Shown: positions 1 through 9,227 of the stretch, one piece after another
Position numbering within the stretch: the first letter of the stretch is position 1
How the letters are laid out: each line of letters begins with the position of its first letter
Assembly (NCBI GenBank): GCA_021817985.1
Contig: JAKAFK010000013.1
Location: forward strand, 1 to 64,000
Reading direction: 5' to 3'
Length of the DNA: 64,000 nucleotides
From: Pseudomonadota bacterium
Lineage (GTDB): Bacteria; Pseudomonadota; Gammaproteobacteria; Burkholderiales; JAKAFK01
Notes under the pieces: generated by a model
Seen by the model: only the letters and a program-made list of their open reading frames with translations
Database searches by the model: none
Told to the model about the DNA's origin: nothing
Position numbers and translations under genes: made by a program

Positions 1-276
1 GTCGGCCCATAGCAGGGTGGTCACCGCGATCGCCACCAGGATCAGCGCGCCGCCCATGGTCGGGGTCCCCGCCTTGGCGAGATGAGTCTGCGGCCCGTCG
101 CTGCGCACGGCCTGGCCGATCTTGTAGGCGGTGAGCTTGCGGATCATGGCCGGTCCCACCAGGAAGGACAGGACAAGCGAGGTGAGGGTGGCGAGCACCG
201 CGCGCAGGGTGATGTAATCGAACACGTAAAACGTGCGCACGTCGCGCCCCAGCCAATTGAACAGCGCTAACAGCAT
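1..276 (-). CDS. mraY: MraY, phospho-N-acetylmuramoyl-pentapeptide transferase (N-terminal part)
   Basis: Integral membrane enzyme that transfers phospho-MurNAc-pentapeptide from UDP to undecaprenyl phosphate, giving lipid I. Only the first 92 residues lie in the window; the gene runs off the left edge. The start [20 protein letters not shown], followed by the membrane stretch [20 protein letters not shown] and the conserved [20 protein letters not shown] cytoplasmic loop, is typical of MraY. It follows murF by 37 bases and is the seventh gene of the division and cell-wall operon read from mraZ. Confidence 0.95.
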   Translation of the reverse strand, partial: MLLALFNWLGRDVRTFYVFDYITLRAVLATLTSLVLSFLVGPAMIRKLTAYKIGQAVRSDGPQTHLAKAGTPTMGGALILVAIAVTTLLWAD

Positions 277-313
277 CGCGCCCCCCCCTTCGCCGACTTG
301 AAGTCGCGCTCGA

Positions 314-1702
314 TCACCGCTTCACCTCGCGCACCACTTCGAAGCTCTTCACCACGCGTTCCATCTGCATGAAACGCGAGCCCTTGACCAGCACGGTGAC
401 GCCGGGCGCCATCAGGAGCTCGAGCTCGGCCAGGAGCTCCTCGATGCGCTCGAAATGGCGGGCGCCACGACCGAAGGCGTGCACCGCCTGCAAGCTCATG
501 TCCCCGAGTGCGAGCACCGCGTCGAGGCCTGCCTCCCGGGCCGCCAGCCCGATGCCCGCATGGAGCGCGGCGGCATCGGCGCCGAGTTCGCCCATGTCGC
601 CCAGCACCAGGATTTTCCGGCCCGGGGCCATGGCGAGCACCTGAATCGCCGCCTTGACCGACTCGGGATTGGCGTTGTAGGTGTCATCGATCAGGGTGGC
701 ACCGTTGAGGCCCTCCCGCCGCTGCAGGCGCCCACGCACGCCGGCGAACGCTTCCAGTCCGGCCACCACCGCTTCGAGCGGCGCGCCCGCGGCCAGGGCG
801 GCAGTCGCGGCCGCCGTCGCGTTGCGCACGTTGTGCAGGCCCGACACCCGAAGCCAGAGGGAGGCTTCGCCCAGCTCGCCCGTGAGCTCGAGGCGCGAGC
901 CCTGTTCGGACAACTCGTAGCGCGCGTTGACGGCGGCCGGGGCGTCGAGCCCGAAGTCGAGCACGCGGTGCGCGCCCGCGAGATGGCGCCACAGCGGCAT
1001 ATGCGGATCGTCCGCGTTGAGCACGGCGATGCCGGCCGCGCCGAGGCCTTCGAGGATCTCCCCTTTGGCACGGGCCACCGCCTCGACGCTCGTGAGCCCT
1101 TCCAGGTGGGCCGCCTGCGCATTGTTGATGAGCGCGATGTCGGGCTTCGCGAGGCCGGTCAGGTAGGACAGCTCGCCCGGATGGTTCATGCCCATCTCGA
1201 TCACGGCGAACCGGTGGTGGGTGCGCAAACCCAGCAAGGTCAGCGGCATGCCGATGTCGTTATTCAGGTTGCCTGCCGTGGCCAGCACGGCGTTGCCCAT
1301 CGAAGGGGTCTCGAGGTCGACCGCCGCGCGGAATATCGCGCTCAGCATTTCCTTCACGCTGGTCTTGCCGTTGCTTCCGGTCACCGCCACGAGCGGAATC
1401 GCGAACCGCGCGCGCCAGTGGGCCGCCAAGGCGCCCAGGGCGAGGCGCGTGTCCGCCACCCGCACCACCGGCAAGCCGGCGGGCGCCGAAAATTCGCCTT
1501 CGATGAGGGCGCCCACCGCGCCTTGCCCGGCCGCCGTTTGAACGTACGCGTGCCCGTCGAAACGCGGCCCCTTGAGGGCCACGAAAAGGTCGCCCGGGAC
1601 CACCGATCGGCTATCGGTGCTCACCCGCTCGAAGCGCGCATCCCCGCCCTCCCGTTGGGCGCCGAGTGCCTCCGCCGTCTCGGCCAGGCTAAGCATGCTC
1701 AT
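314..1702 (-). CDS. murF: MurF, UDP-MurNAc-tripeptide--D-alanyl-D-alanine ligase
   Basis: Cytoplasmic ATP-dependent ligase that adds D-Ala-D-Ala to UDP-MurNAc-tripeptide, completing the peptidoglycan pentapeptide. The 462-residue protein has the Mur N-terminal domain, the P-loop TGSNGKT at about residues 108-114, and the motif [11 protein letters not shown] followed by EMGMN and LINNAQAAH; length fits the family. The start ATG at 1702 overlaps the murE stop as ATGA. A longer reading upstream would run 22 codons into murE and lacks Mur similarity, so it was not used. Confidence 0.96.
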   Translation of the reverse strand: MSMLSLAETAEALGAQREGGDARFERVSTDSRSVVPGDLFVALKGPRFDGHAYVQTAAGQGAVGALIEGEFSAPAGLPVVRVADTRLALGALAAHWRARFAIPLVAVTGSNGKTSVKEMLSAIFRAAVDLETPSMGNAVLATAGNLNNDIGMPLTLLGLRTHHRFAVIEMGMNHPGELSYLTGLAKPDIALINNAQAAHLEGLTSVEAVARAKGEILEGLGAAGIAVLNADDPHMPLWRHLAGAHRVLDFGLDAPAAVNARYELSEQGSRLELTGELGEASLWLRVSGLHNVRNATAAATAALAAGAPLEAVVAGLEAFAGVRGRLQRREGLNGATLIDDTYNANPESVKAAIQVLAMAPGRKILVLGDMGELGADAAALHAGIGLAAREAGLDAVLALGDMSLQAVHAFGRGARHFERIEELLAELELLMAPGVTVLVKGSRFMQMERVVKSFEVVREVKR

Positions 1703-3198
1703 GTCGGCTCCTGATTGCGTCGATTGTCCAGAACGCGGGCGGCCACATCGAGGTCGCTGAAGGGCCAACGGGTGCCCGCGATGTCCTGATAAGGCTCATG
1801 CCCCTTCCCCGCGAGCAGCACGATGTCGGCCGGGCGGGCGCGCTCGATGGCATAGAGAATCGCTTCCGCGCGATCCGCGATCACGCGATGGTTGCCTTGA
1901 AGCCCCGCCAGGATGTCCGCGATGATGTCGCCGGGCGCCTCGTGGCGCGGGTTGTCGTTCGTCACCACCACTTCGTCGGCGAGCCTCGAGGCCACCGCCC
2001 CCATCAAGGGCCGCTTGCCTCGATCGCGTTCTCCTCCGCAGCCGAATAGCGCGATGAGGCGGGCATCGCCGGGCATGACCCCGCGCAGCGCCTCGAGCAC
2101 CTTCTCCAGCGCATCCGGCGTATGGGCATAGTCGACCACCACGAGCGGCCGGTCGCCGCCGCCCAGGCACTGCATGCGGCCGGGCACCGGGGTGATGCGC
2201 GCGAGGGTCTCGAGCACTTGGTCGAAAGGCATGTCGCTCGCCAGACAGCCGGCTGCAGTGGCAAGCAGGTTCGCGGCGTTGAAGCGTCCGAGCAGGCGGC
2301 TTTCCAGCAGGCCGCGCCCCCAGGGGGTGATCACTTCCATGGCGATCCCCTCGGGTCCCATCCGGACGAGGCGGCCTTGCACCTCGCCTTCCCCGAAGCC
2401 GTAGTTGAGCACCTTCACGCCGGCGGCGATGCGGTCCCGCAACTCCCGTCCGAACGGATCGTCCGCGTTCAGCACCGCGGCCTTCAGGGTTTCCCATTGG
2501 AAGAGCCCCGCCTTGGCGCGCGCGTACGACGCCATGTCGCCGTGGTAGTCGAGATGATCGCGCGACAGATTGGTCAGGATCGCCACATCGAACGCAACGC
2601 CATGCACACGCCCCTGGGCGAGCGCATGGGAGGAGACCTCCATCGCCACGGCCTGGGCACCGGCCTCCTCCAGGCGGCGCAGTTCCCGCTGCAACGCCAC
2701 GGCCTCCGGCGTGGTGTGCGTCGCGGCGACCAGCGCATCCGGAAACCCGTTGCCCAGGGTGCCCAGCACCGCGGTCCTGCGGCCGGCCTGCCCGAGCGCC
2801 TGCGCGAGCCAATGGGCGCAGGAGGTCTTGCCGTTGGTTCCGGTCACGCCGATCATCCACAGCCGCGCGGAAGGATCCCCATAGACCTGCGCCGCGATGA
2901 ACCCCGCGCGGGCGCGCAAATCGGCGATCCCCACGTTCGGAACGGTCCACAGGGGGTCCCAGGCGAACCCGCGGCTGTCCCAGATGACCGCGTTGGCACC
3001 CCGCGCGATCGCTTGGGCGATGAAGTCGCGGCCGTCGGCATGCTCTCCCGGATAGGCCAGAAAGGTGTCTCCGGCCTGGAGCTGGCGGCTGTCGATCACC
3101 AGGCGCGCGACCGGCACGCCGAGACCGCCGATCGCCTCGAGCACCGCTGCGCGATCGGCTGGGCCGAGAGGGCGGAAAGGAGGTGCCGAGACGCTCAT
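1699..3198 (-). CDS. murE: MurE, UDP-MurNAc-L-Ala-D-Glu--meso-DAP ligase
   Basis: Adds the third amino acid to the peptidoglycan stem. The 499-residue protein shows the P-loop TGTNGKT (about residues 119-125), the ATTHTTPEA and SSHAL regions, and DNPR at about 415-418. DNPR is the established signature for meso-diaminopimelate rather than lysine, so a Gram-negative DAP-type wall is expected. The C-terminal AGKGHEPYQ motif is present. Both ends overlap neighbours by four bases (ATGA with ftsI and with murF), indicating translational coupling. Confidence 0.96.
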   Translation of the reverse strand: MSVSAPPFRPLGPADRAAVLEAIGGLGVPVARLVIDSRQLQAGDTFLAYPGEHADGRDFIAQAIARGANAVIWDSRGFAWDPLWTVPNVGIADLRARAGFIAAQVYGDPSARLWMIGVTGTNGKTSCAHWLAQALGQAGRRTAVLGTLGNGFPDALVAATHTTPEAVALQRELRRLEEAGAQAVAMEVSSHALAQGRVHGVAFDVAILTNLSRDHLDYHGDMASYARAKAGLFQWETLKAAVLNADDPFGRELRDRIAAGVKVLNYGFGEGEVQGRLVRMGPEGIAMEVITPWGRGLLESRLLGRFNAANLLATAAGCLASDMPFDQVLETLARITPVPGRMQCLGGGDRPLVVVDYAHTPDALEKVLEALRGVMPGDARLIALFGCGGERDRGKRPLMGAVASRLADEVVVTNDNPRHEAPGDIIADILAGLQGNHRVIADRAEAILYAIERARPADIVLLAGKGHEPYQDIAGTRWPFSDLDVAARVLDNRRNQEPT

Positions 3199-4928
3199 GC
3201 GGCCTCCTTTGTCTTCTTGGCGGGGGCCGGGGGCGCCGCCTGCGCGTCCGGCGCATCGGGCGGCACGTCGAGACGCCGCAGGCTCGCGGCCATCACCTGC
3301 GCGAAGACCGGGGCGGCCACCTCACCCCCGTAGTAGTGGCCGGCCGACGGCTGATTGAGCGCGACGGCCACGATCAGGCGCGGATCGCTCGCCGGCGCCA
3401 TGCCCACGAAGGAAGCGATGTAGCGGTTGCGGGCGTAGCCGCCGTCCCGACGCACCTTGTGCGCGGTGCCGGTCTTGCCCGCGACGGTATAGCCCGGAAT
3501 ACGCGCATCGGGAGCGGTGCCGCCGGGTTCCACCACCAGTTCCAGCATGCGGCGCACTTCGTTGGCGACGGTCCTCGACATGACGCGGCGTCCCTGCACG
3601 GGCGAATCCACCTTGACAAAACTCAGGGGCATCAGCACGCCCCCATCGGCAAAGACCGTATAGGCGCGCGCGAGTTGCAAAAGACTCGCCGAGATGCCGT
3701 TGCCGTGCGCGATGGTTGCCTGGTCGATGGGGCGCCAGTCCGCGTAGGGACGCATATCGCCGGCCGTCTCGCCGGGGAAGCCCGTATCGGGGATCTGACC
3801 GAAACCCACCGCATGCAGCATGGTCCATTGCTGCTTGGGCGTAAGCCTCAGCGCAATCTTGGCGGCGCCGATGTTGGACGAGACCTGGAGCACTTGCGCC
3901 ACCGTGAGCAGCCCGTTGCGTTCCGCGTCGGAGATCGTCCAGCCGTCCAGGCTCATGACCCCCGGGGCCGTCTGGAATTGCGTGTTCGGCGTAATCACGC
4001 CGGCTTGCAACGCGGCGGCGATGGTGAACGGCTTCATCACCGAGCCCAGTTCGGCCGCGTCCGTCACCGCGCGGTTCCGGGTGTCGGAAGGGGCTGCCTT
4101 GTCGCGATTGTTGGGGTTGAACGAAGGCAGGTTCGCGAGCGCCAGCACTTCGCCGGTCTTCGCGTTCAGCACGATGAGGCTGCCCGATTCGGCCTGGCTG
4201 GCCACGACCGCGTTCTGCAGCGCGCGAAACGCCAGGTACTGGATGTCGCGATCGATGCTCAAGGTCAGGTCATGCCCTTTGCGGGGGGCCGTGATGTTCT
4301 CGACGTCCTGGACGATGTGTCCCAGCCGGTCCTTGATCACGCGGCGGCTGCCCGGCTTGCCCGCCAACCAATCCTGGTAGGCAAGCTCCAGGCCTTCCTG
4401 GCCCTTGTCGTCGACATCGGTGAAGCCGATGAGCTGCGCCGCCACGTCGCCGGTCGGATAGTAGCGCCGGTACTCGCGCTGCAGAAACACGCCCGGAATA
4501 TGCAACGCCGCGACTTGCTGCGCATCCGGGGGCGGCATGAGGCGCTTCAGGTAGACGAAATCGAGGGCGCGGTCGGCCAGGCGCGATTCGATATCCGCGG
4601 CGGGCAGCCCCAGCAAGCGGGACAGTTGCGCCATCTGGTCCGCGCTCGCACGAAAATCGGCCGGGCTCGCCCAGACCGACTTGACGGGCGTGCTGATCGC
4701 CAGCGGATGGCCATTGCGGTCCAGGATCATGCCCCGGTGGGCGGGGATCTCGATGATGCGGCTGTAACGCGCGCTGCCTTGATTGCGCAGGAAGCGGGAG
4801 CGCGGGCCCTGCAGGTAGATGTCGCGGCCTTCGAGCACCACGAACGCCGCGAGCAGCAGCGCCATGACCCAGTAGGCGCGCGCCGCCGGCAGCCGCAGGC
4901 CGGGGCCCGTGCGGGAAATGCTATTCAT
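3195..4928 (-). CDS. ftsI: FtsI (PBP3), septal peptidoglycan D,D-transpeptidase
   Basis: Class B penicillin-binding protein that cross-links septal peptidoglycan with FtsW. The 577-residue protein has a short cytoplasmic N-terminus, one membrane anchor (about residues 18-33), a PBP dimerisation region, and a transpeptidase domain with the catalytic tetrad SVMK (296-299, nucleophile S296), the SSN triad (350-352) and KTG (485-487). The C-terminal tail is rich in Ala, Pro and Lys. It overlaps ftsL by eight bases and murE by four. Confidence 0.96.
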   Translation of the reverse strand: MNSISRTGPGLRLPAARAYWVMALLLAAFVVLEGRDIYLQGPRSRFLRNQGSARYSRIIEIPAHRGMILDRNGHPLAISTPVKSVWASPADFRASADQMAQLSRLLGLPAADIESRLADRALDFVYLKRLMPPPDAQQVAALHIPGVFLQREYRRYYPTGDVAAQLIGFTDVDDKGQEGLELAYQDWLAGKPGSRRVIKDRLGHIVQDVENITAPRKGHDLTLSIDRDIQYLAFRALQNAVVASQAESGSLIVLNAKTGEVLALANLPSFNPNNRDKAAPSDTRNRAVTDAAELGSVMKPFTIAAALQAGVITPNTQFQTAPGVMSLDGWTISDAERNGLLTVAQVLQVSSNIGAAKIALRLTPKQQWTMLHAVGFGQIPDTGFPGETAGDMRPYADWRPIDQATIAHGNGISASLLQLARAYTVFADGGVLMPLSFVKVDSPVQGRRVMSRTVANEVRRMLELVVEPGGTAPDARIPGYTVAGKTGTAHKVRRDGGYARNRYIASFVGMAPASDPRLIVAVALNQPSAGHYYGGEVAAPVFAQVMAASLRRLDVPPDAPDAQAAPPAPAKKTKEAA

Positions 4929-5214
4929 GGCTGCCCCTCGGCAGACCCGCCGGCGGGACGACCGCGATATGGATCTGGGATGGATCGGGCACGCTCATGC
5001 CGAGCTCGCGCGTCGCGATGTGCTCGATGCGCGACTGCATGCCCCAGGTGCTCTGCTCGAGCTGAAGCTGCCCCCATTCCACCTTGAGATCGCGGGCCTG
5101 CGCGCGGGCCTGGTCGAGCTCGATGAACAGCCGCTGGGCCTCGTGGCGCACGGTGACGACCCCCAGCGCGAACCCGGCGAGCAGCATGAGCAGGGCCATG
5201 TTGAGCCTGATCAC
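4921..5214 (-). CDS. ftsL: FtsL, cell division protein
   Basis: Small bitopic membrane protein of the FtsQLB divisome subcomplex. The 97-residue protein starts at GTG (GTGA overlap with the rsmH stop), has a membrane helix [17 protein letters not shown] at about residues 6-22, then a periplasmic coiled coil rich in Arg, Glu and Gln ending near the conserved [12 protein letters not shown] segment. FtsL proteins diverge strongly in sequence; identity rests on this architecture and on its place between rsmH and ftsI. An internal ATG at 5199 is a less likely alternative start. Confidence 0.9.
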   Translation of the reverse strand: MIRLNMALLMLLAGFALGVVTVRHEAQRLFIELDQARAQARDLKVEWGQLQLEQSTWGMQSRIEHIATRELGMSVPDPSQIHIAVVPPAGLPRGSHE

Positions 5215-6146
5215 GCCGGAAATTCCGTGCGCGAGGCCGCGCGCAGGATGGCCGAGCGCGCGCGGGGATTGACCTGCACCTCCTCGTCGCTCGGCCGCAC
5301 GGCCTTCCCGAGAAGGACAAGGCGCGGCGCGTGCACGTCCAGCGCTCGAACCGGCAGCCTGGCGGGCAGACGGTCGGCGCGCGCGGCCTCGCGCATGAAG
5401 CGCTTGACGATGCGGTCTTCCAGGGAATGGAAGCTGATCACCACGAGCCGCCCTCCGGGCTTCAGCCAATGCAGGCTTTGCGCGAGCACTAGCGACAGTT
5501 CCTCAAGCTCTTGATTGATGTAAATCCGTATAGCCTGGAAGGTGCGCGTCGCCGGATCCTGCCCTGGCTCGCGCGTCCGTACGGCCTGGCCCACGACCCG
5601 GGCGAGCTCACGCGTTGTGGTGAGGGGGTGATGCGCTCGAGCCGCAACAATCGCCCTTGCAACCTGTTTAGCAAACCGCTCTTCACCATAATCCCTGATC
5701 ACCCCCCGGAGTTCATCCTCGGTGGCGCTTGCCAGCCACTCCCGCGCCGTCATGCCCTGCGTGGTGTCCATACGCATGTCGAGCGGCCCGTCCAGGCGAA
5801 AGCTGAAGCCGCGCGACGCCTCGTCGATCTGCGGGGACGACACGCCGAGGTCCAGCAAAAGCCCGTCCACCGGCCCCACCCCCAGCGCCTCCAGCACCTC
5901 GCCCAAATGGGCGAAACTGCGATGCACGGCGGTGACCCGCGGGTCCGCCCAGCTGCCCGCGACCGCCATGGCAGCAGGGTCGCGATCGAGGACGATGAGG
6001 CGTCCGCGCCCACCCAGGCGCTCAAGGATGAGCCGGCTGTGGCCGCCGCGCCCAAACGTCGCATCGACATAGGTGCCCGCGGGCTGGATGTCGAGCGCGG
6101 CCACCGCCTCTTGCGCCAAGACGCTTTGGTGCGCCGGAGCGCTCAC
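5211..6146 (-). CDS. rsmH: RsmH (MraW), 16S rRNA m4C1402 N4-methyltransferase
   Basis: Methylates N4 of cytidine 1402 in the P site of 16S rRNA using S-adenosylmethionine. The 311-residue protein opens with [13 protein letters not shown], has the SAM-binding [14 protein letters not shown] motif, [17 protein letters not shown], and [19 protein letters not shown] near the C-terminus, all diagnostic of the family. GTG start at 6146 overlaps the mraZ stop (GTGA). RsmI, which makes the 2'-O-methyl mark on the same nucleotide, is also in this window at 10769-11617. Confidence 0.96.
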   Translation of the reverse strand: MSAPAHQSVLAQEAVAALDIQPAGTYVDATFGRGGHSRLILERLGGRGRLIVLDRDPAAMAVAGSWADPRVTAVHRSFAHLGEVLEALGVGPVDGLLLDLGVSSPQIDEASRGFSFRLDGPLDMRMDTTQGMTAREWLASATEDELRGVIRDYGEERFAKQVARAIVAARAHHPLTTTRELARVVGQAVRTREPGQDPATRTFQAIRIYINQELEELSLVLAQSLHWLKPGGRLVVISFHSLEDRIVKRFMREAARADRLPARLPVRALDVHAPRLVLLGKAVRPSDEEVQVNPRARSAILRAASRTEFPA

Positions 6147-6589
6147 AACGACAGGCTCTGCATCTCGGGCAGCAACGCCCCCGCCGGCAGCGCGATTGCC
6201 TCGTCGCGCTGCAGCATCCACTTCGCCTCGTCCCACAGTTCGAATTTGATGCCCTGCCCGACCAGCATGACGTGCTTTTGCAGCTCCGCGAACTCGCGCA
6301 AGGGCGTCGAGACCAGGAGCCGCCCCGCGCCGTCCATCTCGACGTCCTCGGCATGGCCGACCAGCAGCCGCTGCAGGGCGCGCGCCTGCGGGTGCAGGGC
6401 CGGCAACTGCATGATTTTTTCCTGGATGGGTTCCCACTCGGGCTGGGGATAGAGAAGCAGGCACTTGCTGGGATCGGCGGTGATGACCAGGCGGCCGGCG
6501 CAATCGGCCAGCAAGGCGTCACGGTAGCGGGCAGGCACCACCAGCCTCCCCTTGCCGTCAAGAGTCAATTTCGCCACGCCGCGGAACAT
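6143..6589 (-). CDS. mraZ: MraZ, transcriptional regulator of the division/cell-wall cluster
   Basis: AbrB-fold protein with two MraZ domains. The 148-residue sequence starts [20 protein letters not shown] and carries the second copy [16 protein letters not shown], i.e. two DxxGR loops. MraZ forms rings that bind tandem TGGGN repeats in its own promoter; four such repeats lie just upstream (6635-6669). The ATG at 6589 fits the family start; 20 further upstream codons are open but would run through the operator repeats and are unlikely to be translated. Confidence 0.95.
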   Translation of the reverse strand: MFRGVAKLTLDGKGRLVVPARYRDALLADCAGRLVITADPSKCLLLYPQPEWEPIQEKIMQLPALHPQARALQRLLVGHAEDVEMDGAGRLLVSTPLREFAELQKHVMLVGQGIKFELWDEAKWMLQRDEAIALPAGALLPEMQSLSL

Positions 6590-6634
6590 GTTGTCTGGCT
6601 CGCCTCGGGGAACGCTAGAGGGTCGCCTTCTCCT

Positions 6635-6669
6635 CCCACAATTTCCCACTTTCTACCACTTTCGCCCAC
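6635..6669 (-). promoter_or_regulatory. MraZ operator: four tandem boxes with exact 10-bp spacing
   Basis: On the minus strand the pentamers GTGGG, GTGGT, GTGGG and GTGGG occur at 6669-6665, 6659-6655, 6649-6645 and 6639-6635, each exactly 10 bases from the next. Known MraZ operators are TGGGN repeats separated by 5 bases. The first box abuts the -10 element, so MraZ binding would autorepress the whole cluster. The second box has T instead of G at its last position. Confidence 0.9.
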
Positions 6670-6696
6670 TATAGTGAAAAACCTCTGGCCGGTCAA
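6668..6696 (-). promoter_or_regulatory. Sigma70-type promoter of the mra cluster (Pmra)
   Basis: Minus-strand -35 TTGACC (6696-6691), 17-base spacer, -10 TATAGT (6673-6668). Both hexamers match five of six consensus positions. The -10 overlaps the first MraZ box. The start codon of mraZ is about 80 bases downstream. Confidence 0.85.
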
Positions 6697-6960
6697 GGAA
6701 ATTTCAGGACCTTTTCATTGACGCGACAAAGACTTATCGGACGCAGCATGGGCGGTGTTAGTGCTTTGCAAATAAAGGGATAGCAAAATAAACGGAAGTG
6801 ATTTCTCAAATTGAGGCCCGATCGGGCCCATCAACGCGGCATAACGGGAAGAAAGAAACGTCGCAGTATCGTCTGGGGAATACGTCGAAAGGTCAGGCGG
6901 CAAGCCGCTGCGGGCCCGGGCACCGGGCACCGGGAAGCCCCGTCGCGGAGCGGGGGCCGT
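6697..6960. other. Intergenic region between the mra promoter and rnpB
   Basis: No gene is supported here. The stretch 6720-6890 is noticeably more AT-rich than its surroundings. It holds a perfect 14-base palindrome GGCCCGATCGGGCC at 6815-6828, without a T-run on either side, and a short tandem GGGCACC-type repeat near 6916-6932. Function unknown. Confidence 0.5.
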
Positions 6961-7324
6961 GAAAAAGAAGCTGGCCGATAAGCCGGGTTCTGTCGGGGAC
7001 AGTCATTCCTCTAGGTCCGCGGTTACCCGCGGACTCAAGCAACCTACCCGGGAACAGTGCGAGCCACACTATCGTTCCCCTATTTGGTCTTGCTCCGGGT
7101 GGGGTTTGCCCTGCCGTCCCTGTTGCCAGGAACGCGGTGCGCTCTTGCCGCACCTTTTCACCCTTGCCTGTGCATGCACGCATGCCATCGGCGGTATCGC
7201 TTTCTGTTGCACTTTCCATAGCCTCGCGGCTTCCGGCCGTTAGCCGGCACCCTGCTCTGTGGAGCCCGGACTTTCCTCTCCGCGACGGGCGAGCCCGCCG
7301 CGCAGCGACTGTCTGGCCAGCTTC
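6961..7324 (-). ncRNA. rnpB: RNase P RNA component (type A)
   Basis: Catalytic RNA that removes 5' leaders from tRNA precursors. Read on the minus strand the RNA begins GAAGCTGGCCAGACAGTCGC and ends in CCCGGCTTATCGGCCAGCTTC-like sequence, so the ends pair as helix P1 (GAAGCTGGCC with GGCCAGCTTC). Conserved internal elements are visible: GGAAAGTCCGGGCTCC, CAGGGTGCCGGCTAACGGCC, a GGGCAAACCCC-type segment and the ACAGAACCCGGCTTA 3' end. The mature 3' end is near 6967, and a TTTTTC tract (6966-6961) after the P1 strand can serve as terminator. Confidence 0.95.
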
Positions 7325-7330
7325 GGGGTC

Positions 7331-7336
7331 AGTATA
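7331..7336 (-). promoter_or_regulatory. Probable -10 element of rnpB
   Basis: TATACT on the minus strand (7336-7331), seven bases before the inferred 5' end of RNase P RNA at 7324. No convincing -35 hexamer is seen 16-18 bases upstream. Confidence 0.6.
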
Positions 7337-7398
7337 CTCCCTTCGCCGCCGGCAAACCAGCCACGGCCGCCCCTTTCCCCACGGCGCGGCGCGCCCCG

Positions 7399-8463
7399 TC
7401 AGTCCTTCAGGCGCCAGCGCATCTGTTCGCCCGCCCGCAAGGGCACCAGCGATTGCCCGCCGCATGCATACTCGCCCGGCACCGTCCACGCCTCGCGCAC
7501 CAGGGTCAACCGGTCCCGGTTGGGCGGCAGCCCGTAGAAACGGGCGCCATGGTGCGATGCGAAGGCCTCCAGCCGGTCGAGCCTTCCCGCCGCCTCGAAC
7601 ACTTCCGCATACAGCTCGAGCGCGGCAAAGGCGGTATAGATGCCTGCGCACCCGCAGCCCGCTTCCTTTGCCGCCCGCAAATGCGGGGCCGAGTCGGTGC
7701 CCAGGAAGAATTTGGGGTTCCCGCCGGTGGCCGCCCGGACCAGCGCCTCGCGGTGGGCCTCGCGCTTGAGTACGGGCAGGCAGTACATATGCGGGCGCAG
7801 CCCCCCGGCAAACATCGCGTTTCGGCTGTAGAGCAGGTGATGCGCGGTCACGGTCGCGGCAATCCGGGAAGATGCGCCTTCGACGAAGGCCACCGCCTGC
7901 CGCGTCGTGATGTGCTCGAACACGATCCTCAGCCGCGGGAACCGCTCGATCAGCGGAATCAGGACGCGGTCAATGAACGCCTCCTCGCGGTCGAAGACGT
8001 CGACCCGCGGGTCGGTGACCTCGCCATGAACGAGCAGCGGAAGGTCCTCCGCCTCCATCGCCGAGAGCGCCGCGAAACAACGGGTGATGTCGGTCACGCC
8101 CGACGCGGAATTCGTGGTTGCCCCGGCCGGATACAGCTTCACCCCATGGACGATGCCGCTCGCCCGCGCGCGCGCGATTTCCTGCGGGGTCGTGCGATCG
8201 GTCAAATAGAGCGCCATGAGGGGTTCGAATGCGGCCCCTGCGGGCAACGCCTCGAGAATGGCCGCGCGGTAGGCCCGGGCTTCTTCGGTCGTGGTCACGG
8301 GCGCCTTCAGGTTGGGCATGACGAGCGCCCGCCCGAAACGGCGCGCCGTGTCCGGCAGCACCGCCCGAAGCATGGCGCCCTCGCGCAGATGAACATGGAA
8401 ATCATCGGGACGCGCCAGCGTCAGCTCCTGCAACGTCTCCCCGCCTTCAAGTCCGCCGCTCAC
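7399..8463 (-). CDS. pyrC: PyrC, class II dihydroorotase
   Basis: Zinc enzyme that cyclises carbamoyl aspartate to dihydroorotate in pyrimidine synthesis. The 354-residue protein has the metal motif DDFHVHLREG (HVH at about residues 23-25), PNLKAPVTTT, the carbamylated lysine region HGVKLYPAG, the metal histidines in LLVHGEV and FEHITT, and the catalytic aspartate in FLGTDSAPH. Length matches the short E. coli-type PyrC. Start chosen at GTG 8463, overlapping the upstream stop as GTGA; reading further upstream enters the rhodanese gene. Confidence 0.94.
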   Translation of the reverse strand: MSGGLEGGETLQELTLARPDDFHVHLREGAMLRAVLPDTARRFGRALVMPNLKAPVTTTEEARAYRAAILEALPAGAAFEPLMALYLTDRTTPQEIARARASGIVHGVKLYPAGATTNSASGVTDITRCFAALSAMEAEDLPLLVHGEVTDPRVDVFDREEAFIDRVLIPLIERFPRLRIVFEHITTRQAVAFVEGASSRIAATVTAHHLLYSRNAMFAGGLRPHMYCLPVLKREAHREALVRAATGGNPKFFLGTDSAPHLRAAKEAGCGCAGIYTAFAALELYAEVFEAAGRLDRLEAFASHHGARFYGLPPNRDRLTLVREAWTVPGEYACGGQSLVPLRAGEQMRWRLKD

Positions 8464-9155
8464 CGCCCCGTTCCTCCCGGCGAGGGACCGCCGCCTTCCT
8501 CGACCGGCAATCCCGCCTGCTTCCATTCGGGGTAGCCGTTTTCCAGCCGGCGCGCCACGAATCCCTGGCCGCGCAGGCGGGCAACCGCCTCATACGCCAG
8601 CACGCAATACGGCCCCCGGCAGTAAGCGACGACCGCTTGCCCCTGCGGCAGGCGGGACAGATCCTTCTCCAGCTCCGCCAAGGGCACGCTGAGCGCGCCA
8701 GCCACGTGGCCCGCGGCATACTCTTCCACCGGCCGCACGTCGATCACGGTCACCAATCCGTCGCGCGCACGGTTCAAGAGCTCCTGGGCAGGCAGCGGCT
8801 CCAGGCTGTCCTTGACCGTCAGATACGCATCCACCAGCCTCGTCACCTCGGCCAAATGCGCCTGCGCCACGCGGCGCACCGAATCCAGCAGGGACATGAC
8901 GTCTTCCCCGGCCAGACGATAATAAACGTATTGGCCCTCCTTGCGCGTGACCACCAACCCGGCGTGACGCAATTGCTGGAGATGGGCGGACGCATTGGCG
9001 ATCGTGAGGCTCGACACCTTGGCCAGCGCCTCGACGCTGCGCTCCCCCTGCGCGAGGAACTCGAGGATCTCCAAACGGTGGCTGTTGCTCAGCGCCTTGC
9101 CGACGCGGGCAAACTCGGAAAACAGATCCTGCTTGAAATTGCTTTCGCTTGACAT
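8460..9155 (-). CDS. ArsR-family winged-helix regulator fused to a rhodanese domain
   Basis: 231-residue two-domain protein. Residues about 10-90 form an ArsR/SmtB winged helix (SNSHRLEILEFLAQGERSVE, then ANASAHLQQLRHAGLV and the wing RKEGQYVYYRL). No metal-binding ELCVCDL motif is present. Residues about 120-220 form a rhodanese domain with catalytic loop YCRGPYC (nucleophile C179, second Cys C183), suited to persulfide transfer or sensing. Fusions of this type are inferred, not shown here, to respond to reactive sulfur. A GTG two codons upstream (9161) is an alternative start. Coupled to pyrC and divergent from a methyltransferase, with a dyad between them at 9179-9196. Confidence 0.9.
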   Translation of the reverse strand: MSSESNFKQDLFSEFARVGKALSNSHRLEILEFLAQGERSVEALAKVSSLTIANASAHLQQLRHAGLVVTRKEGQYVYYRLAGEDVMSLLDSVRRVAQAHLAEVTRLVDAYLTVKDSLEPLPAQELLNRARDGLVTVIDVRPVEEYAAGHVAGALSVPLAELEKDLSRLPQGQAVVAYCRGPYCVLAYEAVARLRGQGFVARRLENGYPEWKQAGLPVEEGGGPSPGGTGR

Positions 9156-9178
9156 CGGCACCCCGGCAACGACAATTG

Positions 9179-9196
9179 TTCAAGAAATAATTTGAA
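9179..9196. promoter_or_regulatory. Dyad TTCAA-N8-TTGAA, candidate ArsR-rhodanese operator
   Basis: Inverted repeat TTCAA GAAATAAT TTGAA lies 24 bases from the regulator start and 31 bases before the divergent methyltransferase start. ArsR-family proteins bind dyads of about this size in their own promoters. The region is AT-rich, so the match is suggestive only. Confidence 0.5.
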
Positions 9197-9227
9197 GATT
9201 ACCACAAGGAGGCCCGTCCGGTTCGCC

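Noticed and set aside
2122-5087. Long open frames on the plus strand opposite murE and ftsI
   Set aside because: They mirror the third-position GC bias of the real genes and contain no known motif; the minus-strand genes have full families and catalytic residues.
6715-6930. 71-codon minus-strand frame between mraZ and rnpB
   Set aside because: No ribosome site, no family likeness, and its end overlaps the mra promoter region.
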